Source: an uncultured Aquimarina sp.
GTDB lineage: Bacteria > Bacteroidota > Bacteroidia > Flavobacteriales > Flavobacteriaceae
DNA length: 64,000 nt
Direction of reading: 5' to 3'
Assembly: GCA_947498815.1 (NCBI GenBank)
Contig: CANMLU010000008.1
Coordinates: 62,001-126,000, forward strand
The notes under the pieces are model-generated. The model saw only the letters and a program-made list of their open reading frames with translations, was not told where the DNA came from and searched no databases. The position numbers and the translations under genes were made by a program. Positions 35,595 through 44,219 of this stretch are shown one piece after another. The first letter of the stretch is position 1. Every line of letters starts with the position of its first letter.

Positions 35595-36569
35595 GTGCAC
35601 ACAATTTCTGATTACCAAGGATACTTTTTGGAATACTTATCTAAGAAAACAACAACCAAAGAACCAAAGAATCTTTATGAACCTATCTCCTATATTTTAA
35701 GTTTAGGAGGGAAGAGATTGAGACCTACTTTGGTATTAATGGCTTCAGAAATTTTTGGTGGATCTTATGAAAAAGCATTGGATGCTGCCCTGGCTGTTGA
35801 GGTTTTTCATAATTTTTCACTGATTCATGATGATATTATGGATGATGCTCCTTTGAGAAGAGGAAAAGAAACGGTACACGAAAAATGGGATATAAATACG
35901 GGTATTCTGTCTGGAGATGCGATGCTAATTAATGCATACCAATTATTTGAAAATTATGATGGAGTCACTTTTCAAGAATTAGCGAAACTATTTACAAAGA
36001 CAGCAATTGAAGTTTGCGAGGGTCAACAATACGATATTGATTTTGAAACAAGGGATGATGTTACTATTCCCGAATATATCAAAATGATCGAGTATAAAAC
36101 AGCAGTTTTGGTTGGAGCGGCTATGAAGATGGGGGCTATTGTCGCAGGCGCATCGGATACTAGTAAGTCATCGGTTTATGATTTTGGGAGGCTGTTAGGT
36201 TTGGCATTCCAGATTCAGGATGATTATCTGGATGCATTTGGCGATCCCAAAACCTTTGGAAAACAAGTAGGAGGAGATATTATCGAAAACAAAAAGACGT
36301 TTTTATATCTTAAAGCAATAGAGTTTGCTACAAAAGATGAACAAAAACAATTAAAGGGGTTATTTACCCTGAACCCCGAAGACCCTTCAGAAAAAATAAA
36401 TACAGTAAAGTATCTTTTTGAAACGACAGGAGCAAAAGAGGCTACACGATCAGAAATTGAAAAATATACAAACAAGGCTTTTGTATTATTAGAAAATCTT
36501 TCTATCGATAATAATAAGAAAGAATTACTGCGATTATTTGGAGAACAATTAATGAATAGAAGTGTCTGA
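35595..36569 (+). CDS. polyprenyl synthetase family protein (trans-isoprenyl diphosphate synthase)
   Basis: This 324-residue prenyl transferase extends allylic diphosphates with IPP, for quinone side chains or related lipids. The first aspartate-rich motif is HDDIMDDAPLRRG (about 79-91), the second is QIQDDYLDAFGD (about 205-216), and the GGKRLRPTLV opening is conserved. The start is GTG at 35595; the next in-frame ATG (35676) would remove about 27 residues of conserved helix. The final eight bases overlap the next gene. Product chain length cannot be judged by eye. Isoprenoid precursors may come from dxs or the mevalonate genes in the window. Confidence 0.93.
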   Translation: MHTISDYQGYFLEYLSKKTTTKEPKNLYEPISYILSLGGKRLRPTLVLMASEIFGGSYEKALDAALAVEVFHNFSLIHDDIMDDAPLRRGKETVHEKWDINTGILSGDAMLINAYQLFENYDGVTFQELAKLFTKTAIEVCEGQQYDIDFETRDDVTIPEYIKMIEYKTAVLVGAAMKMGAIVAGASDTSKSSVYDFGRLLGLAFQIQDDYLDAFGDPKTFGKQVGGDIIENKKTFLYLKAIEFATKDEQKQLKGLFTLNPEDPSEKINTVKYLFETTGAKEATRSEIEKYTNKAFVLLENLSIDNNKKELLRLFGEQLMNRSV

Positions 36570-36918
36570 AAACCAAACAGAAATTGCTGTAAAATATCTT
36601 TTGAACGAGGTTTCCAAAACGAATTTGTATCCGCAGTTAGTAGCCCAAATTCAAAAAGATATACATAGAGCAGGTATTAACTATGATATCGATATGACTC
36701 TAGTTCCAAAAGACTTTGTGTTGGCATTGTTTGATTTGATTTTACGGAGCATGCAAAATACCTTTAATGAGTATGTTAATTTATTATATGCTGTTGATGT
36801 TTCAGAAAAGGAGGTAAGAAATATTGGATCCGAAAAAATCGAAGATATAGCGGGTTATACCACTTACTTAATCCTAAAGCGCGAATGGAAAAAGGTGTGG
36901 ATTAGAAACAACCTTTAG
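36562..36918 (+). CDS. conserved-type hypothetical protein coupled to the polyprenyl synthase gene
   Basis: This 118-residue soluble, mainly helical protein has no recognised motif (opening SENQTEIAVKYLLNEVSK, closing LILKREWKKVWIRNNL). It starts at a GTG inside the last eight bases of the polyprenyl synthase gene, which argues for translational coupling. Its TAG stop overlaps the stop codon of the convergent barrel gene by four bases. A real gene is likely; the function is unknown. Confidence 0.7.
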   Translation: MSENQTEIAVKYLLNEVSKTNLYPQLVAQIQKDIHRAGINYDIDMTLVPKDFVLALFDLILRSMQNTFNEYVNLLYAVDVSEKEVRNIGSEKIEDIAGYTTYLILKREWKKVWIRNNL

Positions 36919-37454
36919 AAAAACACTCTTACAAAGGGAACATAAGCACTACCATAGATACTTTTATCATCATCATATAAAAGATCGTACCGCACACCAA
37001 AACTCACAAATTGTGATCGATATCCAGCGCCTACAAATAATGCAGGATACCAGTAATCATCTGTGAATTTTTGATTTTGAATTTCAATACTTTGGCTAAC
37101 TCCCATTTCTTCGAATTCTGCAGACAGCTGAAATTCGGGAAGAGGATTAAATAGAGTAATAACACTTGCTCCATAATTAGTACTTGTGATTTCCTCATTA
37201 AAACTATCATTATCAAATGTGCTGTATCCAAAGGCTAATCCTAACCCTGCACTAAACATTGAATTGAATTCGTATATCGCTGCCGGAGCAATAACAGCAT
37301 TAAATGTGTCATTAGAAAACCCAATACCAATGTTCCCTCCAAATCTTACATTGGACCAAAAATTTTCATCTTGAGCATAATTATTTTGTAAGGAAAATAA
37401 GATCGTAAGAACTAATAGGATACTTTTGAAATTTTGAGAAGTGATTACTTTCAT
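36915..37454 (-). CDS. outer-membrane beta-barrel protein (porin-like family)
   Basis: This 179-residue secreted protein has a signal peptide (about 1-27, ending NNYAQ). Alternating amphipathic strands rich in glycine and aromatic residues follow (VRFGGNIGIGFSNDTF, FSAGLGLAFGYSTF, FVGAGYRSQFVSFGVRYDLLY), and it ends with a C-terminal aromatic (VRVFF), as barrel proteins do. It resembles the small OmpA-barrel-like family of Bacteroidota. Function unknown. It converges on, and overlaps by four bases, the gene downstream of the polyprenyl synthase. Confidence 0.8.
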   Translation of the reverse strand: MKVITSQNFKSILLVLTILFSLQNNYAQDENFWSNVRFGGNIGIGFSNDTFNAVIAPAAIYEFNSMFSAGLGLAFGYSTFDNDSFNEEITSTNYGASVITLFNPLPEFQLSAEFEEMGVSQSIEIQNQKFTDDYWYPALFVGAGYRSQFVSFGVRYDLLYDDDKSIYGSAYVPFVRVFF

Positions 37455-37521
37455 TGTTAAATTTATGAAGAAATGTTAGATAAATATAGATAATTTGATG
37501 TTCAATATATCGTAATTGTTG

Positions 37522-37529
37522 TATTTTTG
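37522..37529 (+). promoter_or_regulatory. Bacteroidetes -7 promoter element for sucA (TATTTTTG)
   Basis: TATTTTTG matches TAnnTTTG exactly, 40 bases before the sucA ATG at 37569. A TTTG at 37494-37497 is the nearest -33 candidate, with a spacer of 24, longer than ideal. Confidence 0.45.
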
Positions 37530-37568
37530 TGGCGTTTTGTCATTAAAAGGACTGTTGAATACCTACAT

Positions 37569-40334
37569 ATGGATAAATATTCATTTTTGAATGCGGCTAA
37601 TACCGCATTTTTTGCAGATTTATACGATCAATATTTACAAAACCCGGATAGTGTAGAGCCGAGCTGGAGAGCATTTTTTCAGGGTTTTGATTTTGGATTA
37701 GAAAGCGCCGATGGGTCTGAAGGCCATAAAGCATCCGAAGATGTCGCTGCCGTTCCCGAAAGCGTTCAAAAAGAATTTCAGGTGGTGCGATTAATTGATG
37801 GTTACAGAACTCGTGGTCATTTATTTACCAAAACTAACCCTGTAAGAGAGCGAAGAAAATATGATCCTACCTTGGCTCTAGAAAACTTTGGTTTAAGTCA
37901 AGGAGATCTTAATAAAGTTTTCAACGCTGGAGAGATTATTGGGATAGGCCCAAATACGCTCAGTAATATTATAGTTCATCTTGAACAAATTTATTGTGAC
38001 TCTCTTGGGATTGAGTATATGTATATTCGTAATCCCGAAGAACGAGAGTGGATACAAGCACGTGTTAATTTTAATACCAACAGAACTAAGTTTTCTGTCG
38101 ATCAGAAAAAACACATCCTTAAAAAACTAAATCAAGCAGTTTCTTTTGAAAGTTTTTTGCATACAAAATATGTTGGACAAAAACGTTTCTCCCTTGAAGG
38201 AGGTGAGTCTTTAATCCCGGCATTAGACGCATTAATAGAAAAAGCTGCAAATCTTGGAGTTAAAGAGTTTGTTATGGGTATGGCACACCGCGGCCGATTA
38301 AGTACACTTACCAATATTTTCGGAAAAAGCCCCAAGGATATCTTTAGTGAGTTTGATGGAAAAGATTATGAAGAGGCAGTGTTTGATGGAGATGTAAAGT
38401 ATCACTTGGGTTGGACTTCTAAACGAACTACAGATTCGGGTAAAGCGATTAATATGAATATTGCACCAAACCCTTCTCACCTTGAAACTGTAGGAGCAGT
38501 TGTTGAAGGAATCGCCAGAGCCAAACAAGATCGTCATTACAAAGAGAATACTGCAGAAGTACTTCCGATTGTTGTGCATGGTGATGCTGCGATTGCGGGT
38601 CAAGGACTTGTGTACGAGATCGTACAGATGGCAAAACTGGATGGATATAAAACAGGTGGAACAATTCATATCGTTGTAAATAATCAAATCGGTTTTACAA
38701 CCAATTATCTGGATGCCAGATCATCTACATATTGTACAGATGTTGGAAAAGTTACATTGTCTCCAGTGCTGCATGTCAATGCCGATGATGCTGAAGCAGT
38801 GGTGCATGCCGCAAATTTTGCATTAGATTTTAGAATGAATTTTAAGCGAGATGTATTTATTGATATGTTGGGATACCGTAAATATGGACATAATGAAGGA
38901 GATGAGCCTAGATTTACACAACCAAAATTGTATAAAGCAATCTCAAAACACAAAAACCCAAGAGATATATATGCAGAAAAACTGATTTCTGAAGGGATTA
39001 TAGACAACGATTATGTGTCTAAACTCGAGAAAGAATATAAAGCATCTCTTGAAGAAGAACTAGAGGATTCAAGGAAAGTAGAGAAAACTATAATTACCCC
39101 ATTTATGCATGATGAGTGGGCTGGCTTTGTAAGAGTACAGGAAGATGAAATGATGGATGTAGTTGATACTACTTATCCCAAGGCTAAACTAACAGAGATT
39201 GCAGAGGTGATCACAAAACTTCCTTCGGATAAAAAATTCCTTCGCAAAATAGAACGATTAATTGATCAAAGACATAAAATGTTTTTCGAAAATGATCAAT
39301 TAGATTGGGCAATGGGTGAATTACTAGCCTATGGTTCATTGCTTAAAGAAGGTTATGATGTAAGAATGAGTGGACAGGATGTAGAAAGAGGAACATTTTC
39401 TCATAGACATGCTGTAGTAAAGGTTGAGGATAGTGAAGAAGAAGTGCTATTATTAAATAATCTTGACGGTGGAGATCAAGGAGATTTTTATATTTATAAC
39501 TCATTGTTGTCAGAATATGGAGTAGTTGGTTTTGACTATGGATATGCCATGGCAAGTCCAGATACACTTACTATTTGGGAAGCACAATTTGGAGATTTTA
39601 GCAATGGCGCTCAAATCATGATTGACCAATATATATCTTCTGCCGAGGATAAGTGGAAATTGCAAAATGGTTTGGTGATGTTGTTGCCTCATGGCTATGA
39701 AGGCCAGGGAGCCGAGCATTCTTCGGGTCGTATGGAACGTTATCTGCAATTATGTGCAAAGGATAATATGTTCGTTGCAGATGTAACCACACCTGCCAAT
39801 ATGTTCCATTTGTTACGTAGACAAATGAAAGCAAAGTATCGTAAACCTTTGATTGTATTTACACCAAAGAGTCTTTTGCGTCATCCAAAAGCGGTTTCAT
39901 CTGTTGAGGATTTTGCTTCGGGAAGCTTCAAGACGATAATCGATGATGTAGATGTAAAGGTAAAAGATGTAAAATCTTTAGTATTCTGTACTGGTAAGTT
40001 TTATTATGATTTATTGGAAGAGAAAGAAAAATTAGGAAGAAAAGACGTTGCATTAGTGAGGATAGAACAATTATTTCCATTACCTGTAGCAGAAATGGAT
40101 ACCTTGATTAAAAAATATAAAACGAAAGATATCGTTTGGGCTCAAGAAGAACCTCGTAATATGGGAGCATTGAGTCATATTTTAATGCACTATGATGAGG
40201 CAAAAAGCTTTAGATTTGCAAGTAGAAGACCTTATGGGGCTCCTGCTGCAGGTAGTGCAACAAGATCCAAGCGTAGACATCATGAGGTGATAGATTACGT
40301 TTTTGATGCAAAAAAGAATAATCAGAAAAGATAG
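37569..40334 (+). CDS. sucA: 2-oxoglutarate dehydrogenase E1 component
   Basis: This 921-residue, thiamine-diphosphate-dependent decarboxylase belongs to the TCA cycle. I take the ATG at 37569 (MDKYSFLNAANTAFFADLYDQY); a TTG 14 codons upstream keeps the frame open but would overlap the promoter box. Landmarks are the N-terminal E2-binding segment (YLQNPDSVEPSWRAFFQGF), HRGRLSTLTNIFGK, the thiamine motif GDAAIAGQGLVYE with NNQIGFTTN, RKYGHNEGDEPRFTQP, and the C-terminal transketolase-like part with SGQDVERGTFSHRHA and GYEGQGAEHSSGRMERYLQL. sucB follows 66 bases later. Confidence 0.96.
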   Translation: MDKYSFLNAANTAFFADLYDQYLQNPDSVEPSWRAFFQGFDFGLESADGSEGHKASEDVAAVPESVQKEFQVVRLIDGYRTRGHLFTKTNPVRERRKYDPTLALENFGLSQGDLNKVFNAGEIIGIGPNTLSNIIVHLEQIYCDSLGIEYMYIRNPEEREWIQARVNFNTNRTKFSVDQKKHILKKLNQAVSFESFLHTKYVGQKRFSLEGGESLIPALDALIEKAANLGVKEFVMGMAHRGRLSTLTNIFGKSPKDIFSEFDGKDYEEAVFDGDVKYHLGWTSKRTTDSGKAINMNIAPNPSHLETVGAVVEGIARAKQDRHYKENTAEVLPIVVHGDAAIAGQGLVYEIVQMAKLDGYKTGGTIHIVVNNQIGFTTNYLDARSSTYCTDVGKVTLSPVLHVNADDAEAVVHAANFALDFRMNFKRDVFIDMLGYRKYGHNEGDEPRFTQPKLYKAISKHKNPRDIYAEKLISEGIIDNDYVSKLEKEYKASLEEELEDSRKVEKTIITPFMHDEWAGFVRVQEDEMMDVVDTTYPKAKLTEIAEVITKLPSDKKFLRKIERLIDQRHKMFFENDQLDWAMGELLAYGSLLKEGYDVRMSGQDVERGTFSHRHAVVKVEDSEEEVLLLNNLDGGDQGDFYIYNSLLSEYGVVGFDYGYAMASPDTLTIWEAQFGDFSNGAQIMIDQYISSAEDKWKLQNGLVMLLPHGYEGQGAEHSSGRMERYLQLCAKDNMFVADVTTPANMFHLLRRQMKAKYRKPLIVFTPKSLLRHPKAVSSVEDFASGSFKTIIDDVDVKVKDVKSLVFCTGKFYYDLLEEKEKLGRKDVALVRIEQLFPLPVAEMDTLIKKYKTKDIVWAQEEPRNMGALSHILMHYDEAKSFRFASRRPYGAPAAGSATRSKRRHHEVIDYVFDAKKNNQKR

Positions 40335-40400
40335 TTTTTATAGTTTAATAGAATAAAATTTCCATTATCTGGAAATGACCAAAAAGATAAATTCAGAATT

Positions 40401-41618
40401 ATGGCTTTAGAAATGAAAGTCCCTTCACCGGGAGAGTCCATTACAGAAGTAGAAATAGCGCAATGGCTTGTTGAGACTGGTGATTATGTAGAAAAGGACC
40501 AAGCAATTGCCGAGGTTGATAGTGACAAGGCTACGTTGGAATTGCCAGCAGAAGCTAGCGGTATTATTACACTCATGGCCGAAGAAGGTGATGCAGTAGC
40601 TGTAGGTCAAGTGGTGTGTCATATTGATACAGATGCGGCAAAACCAGAAGGAGAGGTTTCAACACCTGCTCCGGTTGCTGAGGCGCCAAAAGCTGAAGAG
40701 AAAAAACCAGCTCCTGTGGCTCCTGCTAAAACCGAGACATATGCTTCTGGAACTGCTTCCCCAGCAGCCAAAAAAGTACTTGCCGAAAAAGGTATTGATG
40801 CGTCTCAAGTAACAGGTACTGGTCGGGATGGACGTATCACCAAGGCAGATGCAATGGACGCTAAACCTTCATTGGGTACGCCAGGTCTTGGAGGTAGAGG
40901 AGAAAGCCGTAAAAAATTATCAATGCTTCGACGTAAAGTAGCAGAGCGTTTGGTTTCAGTTAAAAATGAAACAGCAATGCTAACTACTTTCAATGAAGTA
41001 GATATGCAACCTATTTTTGATCTTCGTAGTCAATACAAAGAAACTTTCAAAAGCAAGCACGGAGTAAGCCTTGGGTTTATGTCTTTCTTTACACTAGCCT
41101 GTGTAAGAGCATTACAATTATATCCTGCAGTGAACTCTATGATCGAAGGGAAAGAAATGATTTCATATGACTTCCAGGATATTAGTATTGCGGTGTCTGG
41201 GCCAAAAGGATTAATGGTTCCGGTTATTCGTAATGCAGAAAACTTAAGTTTCAGAGGTGTAGAAACTGAGGTAAAAAGATTGGCAATTAGAGCTCGTGAA
41301 GGTCAAATTACTGTTGATGAAATGACAGGAGGAACTTTTACGATTACCAATGGAGGAGTTTTTGGAAGTATGTTATCAACTCCTATCATCAATCCACCAC
41401 AAAGTGCTATTTTAGGAATGCACAATATTGTAGAGAGACCAATTGTAAGAGACGGACAGATCGTTGTTGCACCAATTATGTATGTAGCGCTTTCTTATGA
41501 TCACAGAATTATTGATGGAAAAGAATCTGTAGGGTTCCTGGTAGCGGTAAAAGAAGCATTAGAAAACCCAGAAGAACTATTAATGGATACTAATGTTACT
41601 AAAGCATTAGAATTGTAA
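40401..41618 (+). CDS. sucB: dihydrolipoyllysine-residue succinyltransferase (2-oxoglutarate dehydrogenase E2)
   Basis: This 405-residue E2 core transfers the succinyl group to CoA. The lipoyl domain (about 1-77) has the lipoylation lysine in [13 protein letters not shown] (near 44). An alanine/proline/lysine-rich hinge follows (about 82-115), then the peripheral-subunit binding domain ([30 protein letters not shown]) and the acetyltransferase-type catalytic domain ending with [16 protein letters not shown], which carries the catalytic His and Asp. It follows sucA in an operon and ends at a terminator shared with the kinase gene. The E3 gene is not in this window. Confidence 0.96.
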   Translation: MALEMKVPSPGESITEVEIAQWLVETGDYVEKDQAIAEVDSDKATLELPAEASGIITLMAEEGDAVAVGQVVCHIDTDAAKPEGEVSTPAPVAEAPKAEEKKPAPVAPAKTETYASGTASPAAKKVLAEKGIDASQVTGTGRDGRITKADAMDAKPSLGTPGLGGRGESRKKLSMLRRKVAERLVSVKNETAMLTTFNEVDMQPIFDLRSQYKETFKSKHGVSLGFMSFFTLACVRALQLYPAVNSMIEGKEMISYDFQDISIAVSGPKGLMVPVIRNAENLSFRGVETEVKRLAIRAREGQITVDEMTGGTFTITNGGVFGSMLSTPIINPPQSAILGMHNIVERPIVRDGQIVVAPIMYVALSYDHRIIDGKESVGFLVAVKEALENPEELLMDTNVTKALEL

Positions 41619-41636
41619 ATTTACAATTTTTATAAA

Positions 41637-41666
41637 AAAACCTCAGTTTGTAAAAGCTGAGGTTTT
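41637..41666. terminator. bidirectional terminator between sucB and the GHMP kinase gene
   Basis: AAAACCTCAG at 41637-41646 pairs perfectly with CTGAGGTTTT at 41657-41666 around a 10-base loop, flanked by A and T runs on both sides, between convergent genes. Confidence 0.85.
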
Positions 41667-41690
41667 CTTTTTTGAAGTTTTTACTTTTAG

Positions 41691-42617
41691 TTACAATACC
41701 ATCTCAGTATAAGGAATGATGGTAGTATATCCTTTAGCTTTAAAATACTCCATTTCAGAAGCTGTTCCTGTTACCAAAACAAAATCTCCACCCCAACCCC
41801 CAAGGCTCTTAATACTTCCGTGATAGTCAGAGAATAATAAAGATTTGATAGTGGGTGTCTTTATAATTTTAGAGATAATTTCTTCATGTTGGTCGATCTG
41901 CTCTTCAAATTCTTGTAGTGTAGTGCAATCGAATACCTTATCTGTGATTTCATTTACAGCTTTTTCGGCAGTATCAAAATCTTTTAGTGGCAGTGATTGA
42001 TATTGCTTAATAGACGCTTTACTATCTTGCTTTTGATTTAGATAAACAAAGAATAGATGCTCTTTAAAGGGAGGATAAAAATCTATTTCTTTAACGATCG
42101 GTTTTCCTTCAGTACGCTTATATAATATAGGTGAATCATGCTGTGCGCATGCAATATCATATCCACTACCTCCAAAACTATTTTCTAATAAAGTAAAAGC
42201 ATCTACTTTTGCCCATTGTGCTATATTATTAATTAGGGTAGAAGAAGACCCAAGTCCCCATTCGCGATGAAACTCTAGTCTAGTTTCAACCAAATATCCT
42301 TTCTCTGAAGAAAGGAAATTAGGGTTCAGTTTTTTTGCGTTGTTTAAAATGTTAAGTAATGTTTCTATTACCAAAGTATCTTTATCGTCGGATTCAGGTC
42401 CCAATATAGTATCATCTTGGATAGACAATGTTGATTCAAACCAACAGTTGCCGTCTTCATCGATACTTTTCCAAACAATCGAATTCGAATCATCAAGTTC
42501 TTCTACAAATAACCACTGTCCTTTTTTGGTGGGAACAGCAAGTGCATTCACTCCGTCAAGGACCAAATACTCCGCTGTAAGTAATAGTTTACCATGGCTG
42601 TAGAAAGATTTTTTCAT
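41691..42617 (-). CDS. GHMP kinase, probable mevalonate or phosphomevalonate kinase
   Basis: This 308-residue GHMP-fold kinase opens SHGKLLLTAEYLVLDG like mevalonate-pathway kinases. The ATP-binding glycine/serine loop is WGLGSSSTLINN (about 115-126), the GSGYDIACAQHDSP segment (about 149-162) is typical of (phospho)mevalonate kinases, and the C-terminal GGWGGDFVLVTG completes the fold. It lies 36 bases downstream of HMG-CoA reductase on the same strand, which supports a role in the mevalonate route to isopentenyl diphosphate. Which phosphorylation step it performs is not certain. Confidence 0.82.
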   Translation of the reverse strand: MKKSFYSHGKLLLTAEYLVLDGVNALAVPTKKGQWLFVEELDDSNSIVWKSIDEDGNCWFESTLSIQDDTILGPESDDKDTLVIETLLNILNNAKKLNPNFLSSEKGYLVETRLEFHREWGLGSSSTLINNIAQWAKVDAFTLLENSFGGSGYDIACAQHDSPILYKRTEGKPIVKEIDFYPPFKEHLFFVYLNQKQDSKASIKQYQSLPLKDFDTAEKAVNEITDKVFDCTTLQEFEEQIDQHEEIISKIIKTPTIKSLLFSDYHGSIKSLGGWGGDFVLVTGTASEMEYFKAKGYTTIIPYTEMVL

Positions 42618-42653
42618 GTGATTGTTTTAATAATAAAATAGGAATACTTATTC

Positions 42654-43970
42654 CTAGGCTCTTAATTTTTCGATTTGTGTAACTACTTCACTATGAGTAA
42701 CGGTGTTTGTTTTGAAATATGCTATTAGCTGTTCTTTTTCTATTTTGGTAGCTTCGAATTGATTGAGGATATTCATCAAGTGCATTTTCATATGTCCTTG
42801 TTGAATACCTGTAGTAATTAATGAATTAATCGCTGCAAAATTTTGTGCTAACCCTGCTACAGAAGTAATTTTCATTAATTCTTTAGCATTTGGTTTTCCT
42901 AAAAGCTGCAGTGCCAGTTTCACCAAAGGATGAAGCGATGTCAAGCCGCCAACAGTACCAAGCGCCAGTGGGATTTCGATCGAAAAAATAAATTGCTCAT
43001 CCTTGATTTCGGCATGTGTAAGACTTTTATACTTTCCATCTTTTGAGGCATATGCATGTGCTCCGGCTTCAATAGCTCTAAAGTCATTTCCGGTAGCAAG
43101 GACCAAAGCATCTATCCCATTCATGATTCCTTTATTATGTGTTACTGCCCGGTAAGGTTCTACCTGTGCGATCCTAACGGCTCTCACAAATTTTTCTGCA
43201 TATTGCATAGAAGACAGACGGGGTGTGTTGGGTAATTCTTCTATTTTACAAGTAACAGAAGCTTTTACGATACATTGAGGTACATAATTAGATAAGATAC
43301 TCATGATAATTTCTATCTCTTTTTCGGTATCAGAAAAAGCATGATGCTTTTTGGTTTCAGAGAGTAAGGTCTTTGCAAACTCCTCTAGGCAAGAATTGAT
43401 GAAATTAGCACCCATGGCGTCAACTGTCTCAAAAGTACAATGCAATTGATAGTAATTGTCTATTTCGGCAGTTTTATCCCGAAGCTGGATTTCTGTAACC
43501 CCACCACCACGTTTTTCCATATTTTTGGTGATGTGTGCTACAGATTTGAGAAGGTTTGGTTTGATTTCAGTAAAAAACCGCTCAAGTTTTTTTGCATTTC
43601 CCGTGTAGGTAAAATGTACTTGACCGACTTTGGTGGTTGATAATACTTCTGCCTTAAAACCACCACGTGTTTGCCAAAATTTGGCCGCTTTGCTAGCTGC
43701 AGCAACTACAGAACTTTCTTCAATAGTCATAGGTAGGGTGTACCGTTTCCCATTAATTAAAAAGTTTGGAGCAACCGAAAAAGGGAGGTAATAATTAGAA
43801 ATTGTGTTTTCCGTAAACTCATCATGAAGTCGTTGTAACTTATCATCAGAATTCCAATAGGTGATAAGAGTATCCGTAGCCGTTACATCATCATTAAAAT
43901 GATGTTCTGCTAGCCATTTTATTTTATCTGTTTTTGAGAGTTTAGAAAACCCAGAAACTACTGGTGCCAT
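42654..43970 (-). CDS. hydroxymethylglutaryl-CoA reductase (class II / degradative type)
   Basis: This 438-residue enzyme interconverts HMG-CoA and mevalonate. It shows the class II pattern: VSGFSKLSKTDKIKWLAEHH at the start, TIEESSVVAAASKAAKFW (about 80-97) with the catalytic Glu, DAMGANF (about 185), the nicotinamide-binding region with NKGIMNGIDALVLATGNDFRAIEAGAHAYA, GTVGGLTSLHPLVKLAL, and the late QQGHMKMHL with the catalytic His. The class can run biosynthetically with NAD(P)H in bacteria. It is cotranscribed with a GHMP kinase. HMG-CoA synthase is not in the window. Confidence 0.93.
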   Translation of the reverse strand: MAPVVSGFSKLSKTDKIKWLAEHHFNDDVTATDTLITYWNSDDKLQRLHDEFTENTISNYYLPFSVAPNFLINGKRYTLPMTIEESSVVAAASKAAKFWQTRGGFKAEVLSTTKVGQVHFTYTGNAKKLERFFTEIKPNLLKSVAHITKNMEKRGGGVTEIQLRDKTAEIDNYYQLHCTFETVDAMGANFINSCLEEFAKTLLSETKKHHAFSDTEKEIEIIMSILSNYVPQCIVKASVTCKIEELPNTPRLSSMQYAEKFVRAVRIAQVEPYRAVTHNKGIMNGIDALVLATGNDFRAIEAGAHAYASKDGKYKSLTHAEIKDEQFIFSIEIPLALGTVGGLTSLHPLVKLALQLLGKPNAKELMKITSVAGLAQNFAAINSLITTGIQQGHMKMHLMNILNQFEATKIEKEQLIAYFKTNTVTHSEVVTQIEKLRA

Positions 43971-44161
43971 TGTATCTTATGTAATTTATGGTTTCAAAGA
44001 TACTATTCTGTTTTGTCATTTGCATTACTATAAGTATTTGATAATGTCCAAGATGTATGTAAGATCTTTTTTTTAAGCAGTTTATAACGCTACTTTCATT
44101 AAGGATATGTTAAAAAAAAACGATTATCACCCCGTGATTTTATTGTATTTAACATCAATTG

Positions 44162-44193
44162 TTGTATTTTTCACGGATTTTTTAGTATTCTTG
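44162..44193 (+). promoter_or_regulatory. probable promoter of the DPP-IV-like peptidase unit
   Basis: TTG at 44162-44164, a 21-base spacer and TATTCTTG at 44186-44193 resemble TTG-N19-TAnnTTTG with one mismatch and a slightly long spacer. The start codon is 26 bases downstream. Confidence 0.45.
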
Positions 44194-44219
44194 GCGTTAA
44201 CAATTTTTAAAACTATGAT

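Noticed and set aside
37527-37568. Upstream TTG start extending sucA by 14 codons
   Set aside because: It overlaps a TATTTTTG promoter box, and the ATG at 37569 gives the standard N-terminus.
38298-38687. Reverse open frame of 129 codons within sucA
   Set aside because: It is antisense to conserved catalytic sequence of sucA, with no start context or motif.
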